64,000 bases of DNA from the NCBI RefSeq assembly GCF_002743335.1, contig NZ_PDZB01000005.1, positions 98,745 to 162,744 of the forward strand, in the 5' to 3' direction. Below the pieces are notes generated by a model, which worked only from the letters and a program-made list of their open reading frames with translations, ran no database searches and had not been told where the DNA came from. This document shows, piece after piece, positions 24,972 to 33,028 of the stretch. Position numbers and translations under genes: made by a program. Numbering within the stretch: the stretch's first letter is position 1; every line of letters begins with the position of its first letter. The DNA comes from Sporosarcina sp. P32b. GTDB taxonomy: Bacteria; Bacillota; Bacilli; Bacillales_A; Planococcaceae.

Positions 24972-26069
24972 ATGCGCTTACAAGAATGGACGATAGAAGA
25001 ACAAGATTTGCTGATTCAGTTTATGACAACAAATTCATGGCCTTACCATGATAGTAGTCAGCCTGGCCGCGAGTTGCTTGAAAAGTCGATTGAAGAAGGC
25101 GGCTATGCATCTGATGACGTAAAGACGTTCTGGATCGAGAATAATGAAAATGAAAAAGTGGGAATCGTAAAAGTCTATGACTTACAAGAGGATGTCCCGC
25201 TATTTGACTTGCGAATTGCTGATCACTTTAGGGGTTATGGCTATGGTTCGCGGGCGCTAAAAAAACTTACACAATACGTGTTCGAATTACCGGAGCATAA
25301 GATTCGTATAGAGGGACATACGCGCCACGATAATGCAGCTATGCGTAAAGCGTTCGAGCGGGCTGGCTTTGTAAAAGAAGCGCATTTGCGCCAAGCCTGG
25401 TTCCTTCCGAAAGAAAATACGTATTATGATGCGGTAACGTACGGTATGACGAGAGAAGATTATGAGGCCGGTACGACAACGCCTGTGCGTTGGGAAGACC
25501 GGGAACGTTATGTAAAGAGCATACCCGGTTTCAAAGAGCGGCTGCAATCTGAGCGGTTACATATTCGAGCACCTGAATTAAACGATGTGATGGATGTTTG
25601 GGGTGCGGTATCGAATTCAATTCCTGCGTTGCGTAAGTGGACTGGATGGGCACAGAAGGAAATGACGATTGAATCGACTGAAGAATATGTTCGTCAATCC
25701 GTTTCGGAATTCATCGGTAGAACGTCTTTGAACTTTCATCTCTTTTTGAAAGAAACGGGTGAATTCATTGGTTGTGCCGGTTTCTATCGTATCGATTGGA
25801 GCATTCGTAAATTTGAAGTGGAGTATTGGCTGGATACGAAGTTTGAAGGCGAAGGCTATATGACAGAAGCGATCAAAGAGCTTGTGGAGTTTGCGATTAC
25901 AGATCTATCGGCAGCGCGAATAGAATTTGTTTGCGATGAGAATCACAGTAAAGGTCGTGCAGTTGCAAAACGAACGAGTTTTGAACTAGAAGGAATTTTA
26001 CGTAAAAATGCTCCTTCTGCGAATGGGCAAGGCTTACGCAACACATGTGTGTATGCGATAGTTACCTGA
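24972..26069 (+). CDS. Tandem GNAT acetyltransferase (two-domain fusion)
   Basis: A 365-residue protein made of two GNAT domains. The first (about 1-165) has the acetyl-CoA loop DHFRGYGYGSRAL and HDNAAMRKAFERAGF. The second (about 185-365) is RimJ/RimL-like (LQSERLHIRAPELNDV, YWLDTKFEGEGYMTEAI, NHSKGRAVAKRTSFELEG). Such fusions are uncommon but known. Substrates are not predictable. ATG 24972 is preceded by GGAGG; an upstream in-frame start at 24930 has no ribosome site. It may be in an operon with the CadC-like gene. Confidence 0.8.
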   Translation: MRLQEWTIEEQDLLIQFMTTNSWPYHDSSQPGRELLEKSIEEGGYASDDVKTFWIENNENEKVGIVKVYDLQEDVPLFDLRIADHFRGYGYGSRALKKLTQYVFELPEHKIRIEGHTRHDNAAMRKAFERAGFVKEAHLRQAWFLPKENTYYDAVTYGMTREDYEAGTTTPVRWEDRERYVKSIPGFKERLQSERLHIRAPELNDVMDVWGAVSNSIPALRKWTGWAQKEMTIESTEEYVRQSVSEFIGRTSLNFHLFLKETGEFIGCAGFYRIDWSIRKFEVEYWLDTKFEGEGYMTEAIKELVEFAITDLSAARIEFVCDENHSKGRAVAKRTSFELEGILRKNAPSANGQGLRNTCVYAIVT

Positions 26070-26095
26070 TCACAGAAGGAGCACTATAAACGTCA

Positions 26096-26251
26096 CTATA
26101 TCGAACGTCTTCCAGTTATTAATTGAATGACAAAGATAATGCCGGCAATTACTAAAAGTGTGTGGATTAAGCCACCGCCAATATTTGCTACTAAACCAAT
26201 TACCCATAATGCTATTAGAACTACAATAACAAGCCATAATATACGACCCAT
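26096..26251 (-). CDS. lmo0937-family small membrane protein (51 aa)
   Basis: This short minus-strand gene encodes MGRILWLVIV followed by a hydrophobic stretch, GLVANIGGGLIHTLLVIAGI and a basic end (TGRRSI). The pattern of two helices around a G-G-x-L-I-H centre is that of the lmo0937 family of stress-induced membrane peptides in Listeria and Bacillus. AAGGAG lies nine bases before the ATG. A sigma-B promoter (26295-26319) lies 43 bases upstream, which agrees with lmo0937 belonging to the sigma-B regulon. Function unknown. Confidence 0.85.
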   Translation of the reverse strand: MGRILWLVIVVLIALWVIGLVANIGGGLIHTLLVIAGIIFVIQLITGRRSI

Positions 26252-26294
26252 AGTGAATCAACTCCTTTTCATTGTTATTTGCTATGTAAGTATT

Positions 26295-26319
26295 TTACCC
26301 AGCCTTTCAAATCTTAAAC
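26295..26319 (-). promoter_or_regulatory. Sigma-B promoter of the 51-aa membrane protein
   Basis: On the minus strand GTTTAA (26319-26314) and GGGTAA (26300-26295) are 13 bases apart, matching the general stress sigma factor consensus GTTTAA-N12-15-GGGTAT with one mismatch. Confidence 0.75.
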
Positions 26320-26370
26320 TTTTAAGATAGTAAATCGTAGATGTCGACAGTCAAATGAGGAGGCGATAGT

Positions 26371-26778
26371 TTGGCTACACCGAGTATGGAAGATTATATT
26401 GAACAAATTTATTTGCAATTAGAAGCGAGAGGTGAAGCGCGCGTGTCCGACGTGGCAGAGGCGCTTTCTGTGCTACCTTCATCTGTAACTAAAATGGCTC
26501 AACGCCTAGATCGTGAAGGCTATGTGCATTATGAGCGCTACCGGGGTTTGGCATTGACGGACCGCGGTTTGCGCTTTGGTAAAAAACTTGTGCATCGCCA
26601 TGAATTACTAGAACAATTTCTGCGTATCATTGGTGTGGAAGAAAAAAATATCTACGGAGACGTAGAAGGGATTGAACATCACCTAAGTTGGAATGCGATG
26701 GATCGCATTACCGATCTGGTGGAGACGCTCGAGTCTGATCCTGAATTTATAAAAAAATTAAAAAGTAAAGCACTCTAG
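26371..26778 (+). CDS. mntR: Manganese-responsive DtxR-family regulator
   Basis: A 135-residue regulator that controls Mn uptake and efflux genes. It begins [12 protein letters not shown] with ligands Asp8 and Glu11; [15 protein letters not shown], and [10 protein letters not shown] supply the remaining His/Glu metal ligands as in B. subtilis MntR. The N-terminal winged helix includes [18 protein letters not shown]. Translation starts at TTG after AGGAGGCG. Confidence 0.95.
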   Translation: MATPSMEDYIEQIYLQLEARGEARVSDVAEALSVLPSSVTKMAQRLDREGYVHYERYRGLALTDRGLRFGKKLVHRHELLEQFLRIIGVEEKNIYGDVEGIEHHLSWNAMDRITDLVETLESDPEFIKKLKSKAL

Positions 26779-26793
26779 AGAGGATTATCTTAT

Positions 26794-27648
26794 ATGACAT
26801 TACTACAACCAGGTACACTCGCAACACTTAAAATTCTTCGCAAAGAAGGGTCACGCTTTGTATTAGACGCTGCCGGAGAAGAAATCTATATGAACGTTTC
26901 CGAAGCTCCGGATGCTCAAGAACAATCAACAATCGAAGTTTTTCTTTACATCAACAGAAGGGGCGAACTGACAGGCACTGCGCAAATTCCTTCAGTTACC
27001 GTTCATTCATTCGGTTGGGCAAAAGTCATTCGTTTGGAAAGAAGTGAAGGGGCTTATGTAGATATCGGTGCATCCTTTGAAGTACTGATCAATCGAGCTG
27101 ACTTCCCGCAAATTAAAGAACTGTGGCCACAACCAGGTGATGAACTATATATGACACTTCGTTCAGATCCAGGTGGCAACTTATTCGGACGTCTAGTAAC
27201 GGAAGAAAGAATCCAGGAGCACTATACAATGGCAGAAACAGATATGTACAATCAGAATGTCAAAGCAAGAGCGTACCGCTTGCTACCAATCGGCACATTC
27301 TTATTGACAGAAGATATCCAACGTATCTTCGTTCATGAAACAGAGCGTAAAGCAGAGCCAAGATTAGGTGAAGAAGTGGATGTTCGTATTATTGAAGTTC
27401 ATGAAGACGGTACGATGAACGGTTCTTTATTGCCAAGAAAGCAAGACCGTTTACAAACAGATGGAGAACAAATACTAGCGTACTTACAACAATCAGGTGG
27501 TAAAATGCCATTTACCGATAAATCCACTCCTGAAGAAATCGATGAGATGTTTCAGATGAGTAAGGGAGCCTTCAAACGGGCACTAGGTACGTTGATGAGA
27601 GAACGTAGAATTACACAACAAGATGGTTGGACAACACTAATATTATAA
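26794..27648 (+). CDS. cvfB: S1-domain RNA-binding regulator CvfB
   Basis: A 284-residue protein with three S1-like domains followed by a winged helix (SKGAFKRALGTLMRERRI), the architecture of Staphylococcus CvfB and B. subtilis YitL. It binds RNA and affects virulence factor expression in Staphylococcus; its role in this type of organism is unclear. Motifs include GWAKVIRLERSEGAYVDIG and LPIGTFLLTEDIQRIFVHETE. It follows mntR by 15 bases and is probably in the same transcript. Confidence 0.88.
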   Translation: MTLLQPGTLATLKILRKEGSRFVLDAAGEEIYMNVSEAPDAQEQSTIEVFLYINRRGELTGTAQIPSVTVHSFGWAKVIRLERSEGAYVDIGASFEVLINRADFPQIKELWPQPGDELYMTLRSDPGGNLFGRLVTEERIQEHYTMAETDMYNQNVKARAYRLLPIGTFLLTEDIQRIFVHETERKAEPRLGEEVDVRIIEVHEDGTMNGSLLPRKQDRLQTDGEQILAYLQQSGGKMPFTDKSTPEEIDEMFQMSKGAFKRALGTLMRERRITQQDGWTTLIL

Positions 27649-27711
27649 TAAACGCAACTTTTTAATGAGCCTCAACGTATCTATACGTATAGAACAAGGA
27701 GGATTGACTGT

Positions 27712-28599
27712 ATGAAAAAAGGATTAGCCTCTCTATTGGCTTTCATGATGATGGTAGCGATCATAGCACCAACAGCAGTATCAGCAGATGAAGTCATTAA
27801 TGAAAAGCTAGGAGTTCCGATTGTAGTATATGGTTCAAATTTATCGGATAGTGAAAAAGCGAGTGTTAAAGAAAGTCTAACGGTTGCCAACGAAGCTGAA
27901 GTGGAAGAATTATCAGTGGACGGCAATGATTTAATCAAATATATTCCTGGCGGTGATCGAAATGCCCGAATGTATTCATCCGCTAAAATTACCAGACAAG
28001 AAGAAGGCGAAGGCCTCGTTATCAACATTGTGACTCCGGATAATATCACACAAGTAACGGCGGACATGTACGCTACTGCTATGTTGACAGCAGGTATTGA
28101 AGATGCTGTTGTAGAAGTTGCCTCACCCAAAAAGGTAACGGGTCACTCAGCTCTTGTTGGAATCTACAAAGCGTATGAAGTGTCAGGTGAGGTTCTCGAT
28201 ACTGAACGTACGGATGTAGCTAATGATGAATTGAGTCTGGCAACGAAGCTTTCAGAAAAAGCGGGCGTCGATCAAGACGAAGTAGCTAAGTTGCTGACAG
28301 AAATCAAAAAACAAATCTCTGAACAAAAGCCTGCGACAAAAGAAGACGTAGAGCAGATCGTCCAAGACCAATTGCAGAAATTCAATATAGAGTTAAGCGA
28401 AGCAGATCGTCAATTGTTAATTGACCTAATGGATCGGATTTCGAAACTGGATATCGATTTCTCTAAGCTTAATGAACAGCTGTCCGATATGGCATCGAAA
28501 ATTAAAGATAAATTAGGCGATATAGATCCGAGTTTCTGGGAAAAGGTAAAAGAGTTTTTCAGAAATATGGCGGATTCTCTTAAATCTTTGTTTAGTTAA
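27712..28599 (+). CDS. ypuA: DUF1002 secreted protein (YpuA-like)
   Basis: A 295-residue exported protein with a signal peptide ending near VSADEV and a DUF1002 domain (VVYGSNLSDSEKASVKESL, TADMYATAMLTAGIEDAVVEVASP, SALVGIYKAYE). The C-terminal third is helical and ends in an amphipathic segment. It matches B. subtilis YpuA in order and length. Function unknown. AAGGAGG precedes the ATG. Confidence 0.85.
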   Translation: MKKGLASLLAFMMMVAIIAPTAVSADEVINEKLGVPIVVYGSNLSDSEKASVKESLTVANEAEVEELSVDGNDLIKYIPGGDRNARMYSSAKITRQEEGEGLVINIVTPDNITQVTADMYATAMLTAGIEDAVVEVASPKKVTGHSALVGIYKAYEVSGEVLDTERTDVANDELSLATKLSEKAGVDQDEVAKLLTEIKKQISEQKPATKEDVEQIVQDQLQKFNIELSEADRQLLIDLMDRISKLDIDFSKLNEQLSDMASKIKDKLGDIDPSFWEKVKEFFRNMADSLKSLFS

Positions 28600-28654
28600 G
28601 TTGTCATTGTGGTACGTTATAGGGTAGAAGTATAACTACAAAGGAGAGATATGC

Positions 28655-28972
28655 ATGAGTGAAAACAAGGATGCTGAGCAGCGTGAGGGAATGGACTTTG
28701 AGCTTGTGGTTTTAGGCGGAACGAAATATGCGTATCAATATAAAGTAGCAGGCGATGTAAAAGCAGAAATCGAGTGGACTGAAGAAAATGGAGTCATGAC
28801 GATGACGCATACCTATACAGATGATTCGTTGCGTGGCCAAGGAGTCGCAAAAAAATTACTTGACCAGGCAGCTGACAATGCACGTGAAAAAGGATTGAAG
28901 ATGAAAGCAGTCTGTTCATACGTAGTGAATGCGTTCGAACGAAGTGATGATTATAACGATGTAAAAGCATAA
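28655..28972 (+). CDS. Small GNAT-like N-acetyltransferase domain protein
   Basis: A 105-residue protein of the YjdJ-type minimal GNAT family. TYTDDSLRGQGVAKKLLDQAADNAREKGLKMKAVCSYV matches the acetyl-CoA binding core, and AFERSDDYNDV the usual end. The enzymes are similar to human NATD1; substrates are unknown. AAGGAGAG precedes the ATG. Confidence 0.85.
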   Translation: MSENKDAEQREGMDFELVVLGGTKYAYQYKVAGDVKAEIEWTEENGVMTMTHTYTDDSLRGQGVAKKLLDQAADNAREKGLKMKAVCSYVVNAFERSDDYNDVKA

Positions 28973-29084
28973 GTTGTATGATGGAACGGTTTTTTTACAT
29001 GTTCCACATCACTTTTTGAGACTTTTCTCATTTCCTTGCGTATAGATAATAGGGAAACAAATTAGAAGAAGAGGATGATGTGGA

Positions 29085-29558
29085 ATGATTAATCGTACAG
29101 CAGAGCGCGTACTCGGTATCATATCAGCTGTTTTATTGACACTGAGTGTTTTAGGTACTGCCTTACTAGCGTTCATTTGGAATATGGCAAGCACGGATCC
29201 GACATTCATGGATGAATTCCGCGAGGGCATTGTGAGTGAAGGCGTATTAAACACTGAAGAAGTGGATATGTTCATGTCGTTTATGGGCTCTTTTTCTACT
29301 ATCATATGGGTTTTGGTAGTTGTAGCATTCATAGGCTTGATATTGAACATTATCGGTCTAGTAAAAGTCTGGAACAATAAGAGTGCTAAAACAGCCGGTA
29401 TATTATTCATTATTGCAGGTCTGTTAGGTGGATTTCTATCCTTACCATCCATCCTACTTTACATTGCGGCCATTCTTTGTTTCACAAAGAAGCCATCAAT
29501 GGCACCAGGACCTTCACCTGATGAATACGTCTCCACGGAATCTAACTGGATGAACTAA
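29085..29558 (+). CDS. DUF4064 membrane protein
   Basis: A 157-residue protein with four predicted helices and an N-terminal RTAERVLGIISAVL typical of DUF4064. An extracellular loop of about 35 acidic residues lies between helices 1 and 2. The C-terminus is soluble and Pro/Ser rich. Function unknown. AGAGGATG lies upstream of the ATG; a bidirectional terminator follows. Confidence 0.75.
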   Translation: MINRTAERVLGIISAVLLTLSVLGTALLAFIWNMASTDPTFMDEFREGIVSEGVLNTEEVDMFMSFMGSFSTIIWVLVVVAFIGLILNIIGLVKVWNNKSAKTAGILFIIAGLLGGFLSLPSILLYIAAILCFTKKPSMAPGPSPDEYVSTESNWMN

Positions 29559-29575
29559 ATGTTTATAGACACATA

Positions 29576-29606
29576 AAGACCCTTTTCTTTAAGAAAAGGG
29601 TCTTTA
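29576..29606. terminator. Bidirectional terminator between DUF4064 and GNAT genes
   Basis: A near-perfect palindrome aaagacccttttctt / aagaaaagggtcttt, flanked by A and T on either side. Confidence 0.88.
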
Positions 29607-29718
29607 TTATTAGGTCTGATAGACGCTTTGATTATAAGAGAATACGTTAGGTTATCATAAATGAAAGACGGGCAATGTTGATCAAACAGCCCATCCTATT
29701 AACTTATTTACACCTCTG

Positions 29719-30216
29719 TCACGTATGTGCAGGTTGCGTGATAGGCAATGAATAATGAAGTGTATTTACGGAAATACCTTCAAATAACTCAGGGAAAGAT
29801 TCAACAAAATTAAACCCTTGTTTTGCATAGAAGTCTTGAAGTGCCATATCATTCTGATCGACATACACATCAACATTTTTAGCTTCCTGTAACGTCCCTA
29901 GTGCCTCTTTTAACAATGCTTCCTCATATCCGCTATTCAAATACTCAGGAAGCATGTGAAGAGATGTTAATTCACTCTCACCGTCCACATCGATCGGAGT
30001 ATAGCTCAAATACCCAATAGAATTCCCTTGATCATCTATTGCGAGTAATACCATGGTCTTTTCCAATTGCTTCTTCAGCATTAAATCAGAATACGTACGC
30101 TCAATATATGCTTCGATCACTTCTTCAGGTATATGTTGTTGAAATGTGTGTTGCCAAGACGTATGGGCAATCTGTTGAACATCTTGAATGTCTTCTACTG
30201 TCATTTTACGAATCAT
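29719..30216 (-). CDS. GNAT-family N-acetyltransferase
   Basis: A 165-residue GNAT protein: MIRKMTVEDIQDVQQIAHTSW opening, SIGYLSYTPID beta strand, LTSLHMLPEYLNSGYEEALL as a degenerate acetyl-CoA loop (the usual RxxGxG/A reads LNSGYE), and ALQDFYAKQGFNFVES. The substrate is unknown. The weak pyrophosphate loop suggests reduced or altered activity. GAGGTGAG precedes the ATG. Confidence 0.75.
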   Translation of the reverse strand: MIRKMTVEDIQDVQQIAHTSWQHTFQQHIPEEVIEAYIERTYSDLMLKKQLEKTMVLLAIDDQGNSIGYLSYTPIDVDGESELTSLHMLPEYLNSGYEEALLKEALGTLQEAKNVDVYVDQNDMALQDFYAKQGFNFVESFPELFEGISVNTLHYSLPITQPAHT

Positions 30217-30408
30217 AGTGATCTCACCTCTAGTTCTCTTTCTACATAGTATAACAAATTAGGCTTTGCAAAACTACTATGCGATGAAAACGAGAACTAC
30301 TCGTGTTACTGATAAAATTGTAGATGATACGTTAAGTGAGAAATAAACAACAAAAATACATGTGTATCCCAAATTCGCAATTGTTAAGTAACTAAACGAA
30401 CTGTAGAC

Positions 30409-30433
30409 GTTTGAAAGTAAGACTGCAGGGTAT
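30409..30433 (+). promoter_or_regulatory. Sigma-B promoter of the 130-aa protein gene
   Basis: GTTTGA (30409-30414) and GGGTAT (30428-30433) are 13 bases apart, a strong match to the general stress promoter. Transcription would start near 30440, 50 bases before the ATG. Confidence 0.75.
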
Positions 30434-30489
30434 ATTAAGCAGTAGGTAGAAATTCATTAACAATTAAATTCCGACGGAGGATGGTAAAT

Positions 30490-30882
30490 ATGGCTAAAAA
30501 ATCAAATGGGTTATTATTTGCAACACTTGCAGCAGGGGCTTACGCTTTCTTTAGTAAAAAAGAAAATCGCGATAAGGCAATGGAGACAGTAGGAGTGTTG
30601 AAGGAAAAGGTAGACACATTTGTCAATAACAATAAGTTGGTTGACCAAGCGACTGAAAAGGTAGGACATTCAGATCCAACAGACTTAGGAGATAACAACA
30701 TGGTATCCGAGGGAGCACAGACAAGTGTTCATTATTACAATCAAGAAGTACAGGATCCAGATAGAAAGGCTTCGAAAAAAGATGGTCTATATAAGAAAAA
30801 TGAAGACACAAGCGACAATAAGCCACTTTATAACAAGGATGAATCAACGAAGGAAGCAGAAAAAGATAGTAATTCCAACTAA
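30490..30882 (+). CDS. Putative general stress protein, hydrophilic, unknown family
   Basis: A 130-residue protein with a short hydrophobic N-terminal segment (LLFATLAAGAYAFF, like YtxH-type anchors) and a strongly charged, low-complexity remainder rich in Lys, Asp, Asn and Glu, probably disordered. I do not recognise a named family. A GGAGG site fits ATG 30490 better than the ATG at 30481 it abuts. A sigma-B promoter lies directly upstream, so a role in general stress is likely. Confidence 0.75.
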   Translation: MAKKSNGLLFATLAAGAYAFFSKKENRDKAMETVGVLKEKVDTFVNNNKLVDQATEKVGHSDPTDLGDNNMVSEGAQTSVHYYNQEVQDPDRKASKKDGLYKKNEDTSDNKPLYNKDESTKEAEKDSNSN

Positions 30883-30903
30883 AACTAATCATAGGTAAAT
30901 ACT

Positions 30904-30933
30904 AAAAGCGCTCCTTTTTAAGGGGCGCTTTAA
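30904..30933. terminator. Terminator after the stress protein gene
   Basis: Stem aaagcgctcctt / aaggggcgcttt; the T run is short, so efficiency may be modest. Confidence 0.7.
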
Positions 30934-31051
30934 TACATATATAGCGTTAAATACAAAAGGGGTAGATAATCTTGGTGAATAAGGTAAAATAATGTACATA
31001 TAGATATATGCCTTGCATAGTCATATATATAGAATGAGTGGGGTGAAACTC

Positions 31052-31834
31052 ATGACTGGCAAGAGTACAGAAGCATCTAATATAGATTTGATCAGTATTA
31101 TTGAGAAAGAGGGAAATAGAGAGCAAGCAGAGTTGTTTTTTCATCTTGAAAATAAATTACTTACACAAATTTTTAATCTAGAAAAAGATGGTGCACGCTC
31201 CACGCTTAAGGAAATTGAGGAGATTTTGGATGAATATAAACCGAAACATTCATTTGGAGTCATCAAATATTATTTCGTGATCCTCTCTTCCGTCATCACC
31301 AGACGATTACAAAAAGAATCTATTTTCAATGATGAAAATGCCTTTATATTTAATGCCGCTTGTATAGAAATGATCGAAACCAATTTGCATAGAGAAAACT
31401 TAGTCGAAATTGGAGACGAATTAGTCGAGTTCTACTGTTATATCCTCAAAGGAAAACTAAAACCTTCCCTAACACATGAAACGGTCAATGAAGTGGTTCA
31501 GTACATAAATGAAAACGTTGAAAAGCAATTAATCGTTGAAGAAATCGCCAAACATTTCAATGTAAGTACTAGTCATCTTTCTCGCATATTCCGAGAACAT
31601 ACAACAGTTACGTTAGTAGAGTATATTACAATCCGCAAAATAGAAGATATCCAGTTTTATTTACGTTTTACTAATCTAAAGATAGCAGATATTGCAGAGA
31701 AGTTTCATTTCTGTAACCAAAGTTATTTCACACGTGTCTTTAAAAAGTATACGGGGTTAACCCCTCGACGCTTTCGGAAGGACTTGGACGGAAATTACTT
31801 TCGTTTCACTATAAAAAAAGGTGATTCACTGTAA
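31052..31834 (+). CDS. AraC-family transcriptional regulator
   Basis: A 260-residue regulator. The C-terminal 100 residues form the AraC double helix-turn-helix (LIVEEIAKHFNVSTSHLSRIFREHT, IADIAEKFHFCNQSYFTRVFKKYTGLTPRRFRKD). The N-terminal 160 residues are helical without a cupin or receiver domain, so the signal is unknown. I use ATG 31052 (after GTGGGGTGAAA) rather than the upstream ATG at 31013. No obvious target operon is adjacent. Confidence 0.85.
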   Translation: MTGKSTEASNIDLISIIEKEGNREQAELFFHLENKLLTQIFNLEKDGARSTLKEIEEILDEYKPKHSFGVIKYYFVILSSVITRRLQKESIFNDENAFIFNAACIEMIETNLHRENLVEIGDELVEFYCYILKGKLKPSLTHETVNEVVQYINENVEKQLIVEEIAKHFNVSTSHLSRIFREHTTVTLVEYITIRKIEDIQFYLRFTNLKIADIAEKFHFCNQSYFTRVFKKYTGLTPRRFRKDLDGNYFRFTIKKGDSL

Positions 31835-31891
31835 ATTTACCTCTGTTTGCTGTATACTTTTCTTTAGTTTGAGATAGCGTAGGTGAAACCA

Positions 31892-32674
31892 TTGAAGAAA
31901 AGAATAGGGCTCGTAAGTTTATTAGCAATTACTGCTGTGTTTTTGAGCGGTTGTTCTGGTGTGGAAAACAAAACAGGGATTTTCTACAGTACATTTGTTA
32001 GACCGATGGATTGGCTGCTTCATTATCTTGGGGAAGCGTTCAATGGTAATTACGGTTTTGCGATCGTACTGATTACTGTAGCAATACGAGTAGTTTTGAT
32101 GCCGTTGATGTTAAAGAACTATAAATCTCAACAAGAGATGAAGGTAAAGATGGATGGACTTCGACCAGAAATGGAAGATATCCAAAAGCGTATGAAAGCA
32201 TCCAAGGAATCTCAGGATAAAGAAGAGCAAATGAAGCTTCAGCAAGAAATGATGGGACTGTATTCTAAGCATGGTGTCAATCCGTTAAATATGGGCTGTT
32301 TACCACTTGTAATTCAAATGCCGATCATTATGGGCTTATACTTTGCTATTCTTTATGCACCACCTGAAGTGAAAAATCATGAATTCTTATGGTTTAAACT
32401 TGGTGAACCGGATATTATTATGATGTTAGTAGCCGGAGCTGTATACTTTGTCCAAGCACGCGTTTCATTGTGGACGATGCCTGAACAGCAACAAAAACAA
32501 ATGAAGTTATTTATTTACATGTCACCTATTATGATTATGTTCATTTCGTATACTGTAATGGCTGCATTGCCGCTATATTGGGCAGTCGGAGGATTACTGT
32601 TAATCTTCCAAACATATCTTGGACGCAAGTTTTACTTTAAACATGTTGAACCGCCAGTCGTGGAAGAAAAGTAA
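31892..32674 (+). CDS. yidC: Membrane protein insertase YidC/OxaA (SpoIIIJ/YqjG type)
   Basis: A 260-residue lipoprotein insertase that folds membrane proteins into the cytoplasmic membrane. The signal ends in LSGC (Cys21), then five helices; YGFAIVLITVAIRVVLMPL carries the conserved positively charged groove Arg, and GCLPLVIQMPI the second family motif. The cytoplasmic loop is helical and charged. I choose TTG 31892, spaced five bases from AGGTGA, rather than the GTG at 31883 lying within that site. It is probably one of two paralogues in the genome. Confidence 0.92.
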   Translation: MKKRIGLVSLLAITAVFLSGCSGVENKTGIFYSTFVRPMDWLLHYLGEAFNGNYGFAIVLITVAIRVVLMPLMLKNYKSQQEMKVKMDGLRPEMEDIQKRMKASKESQDKEEQMKLQQEMMGLYSKHGVNPLNMGCLPLVIQMPIIMGLYFAILYAPPEVKNHEFLWFKLGEPDIIMMLVAGAVYFVQARVSLWTMPEQQQKQMKLFIYMSPIMIMFISYTVMAALPLYWAVGGLLLIFQTYLGRKFYFKHVEPPVVEEK

Positions 32675-32683
32675 GGTACAGAG

Positions 32684-32710
32684 AAAGCTGGTGCATACCA
32701 GCTTTTTTTG
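32684..32710 (+). terminator. Terminator after yidC
   Basis: aaagctggt / accagcttt stem with a four-base loop followed by seven T. Confidence 0.9.
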
Positions 32711-32737
32711 TTTCCAACAATGGAGAGGAAGAGGCGC

Positions 32738-32986
32738 ATGAAATTGAAATGGATCATGGGCTTGGCAATTACAGCTTCTGCAGCGGCAGCGCTGTATTTT
32801 ATCATCAAGTTAAATTTAGAGTTTGCCATTTTGTTCATGCTGATCATGTTTACCTTCACCAATGCTGCACGAACTATTATGTATAGAAACCAAGGTCTGA
32901 TGCGTGAAGCGAAATGGATGCTTTGGATGGCATTATTTTTTGGGATAGGTTCACTTGGCGCATTAGCGTACGTCTTACTATTTTAA
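32738..32986 (+). CDS. Small membrane protein, unknown
   Basis: An 82-residue protein with three hydrophobic segments (WIMGLAITASAAAALYFII, FAILFMLIMFTF, WMLWMALFFGIGSLGALAYVLLF). No family is recognised. ATG 32738 follows GAGGAAGAGG; the longer frame from 32708 runs into the yidC terminator. Confidence 0.65.
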   Translation: MKLKWIMGLAITASAAAALYFIIKLNLEFAILFMLIMFTFTNAARTIMYRNQGLMREAKWMLWMALFFGIGSLGALAYVLLF

Positions 32987-32987
32987 T

Positions 32988-33028
32988 AAAAGGAAAGGCC
33001 GCAATTAAATCAGCGGCCTTTCCTTTAT
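32988..33028. terminator. Bidirectional terminator
   Basis: A 14-bp stem aaaggaaaggccgc / gcggcctttccttt between convergent genes; its right end overlaps the last codon of the MFS gene. Confidence 0.88.
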
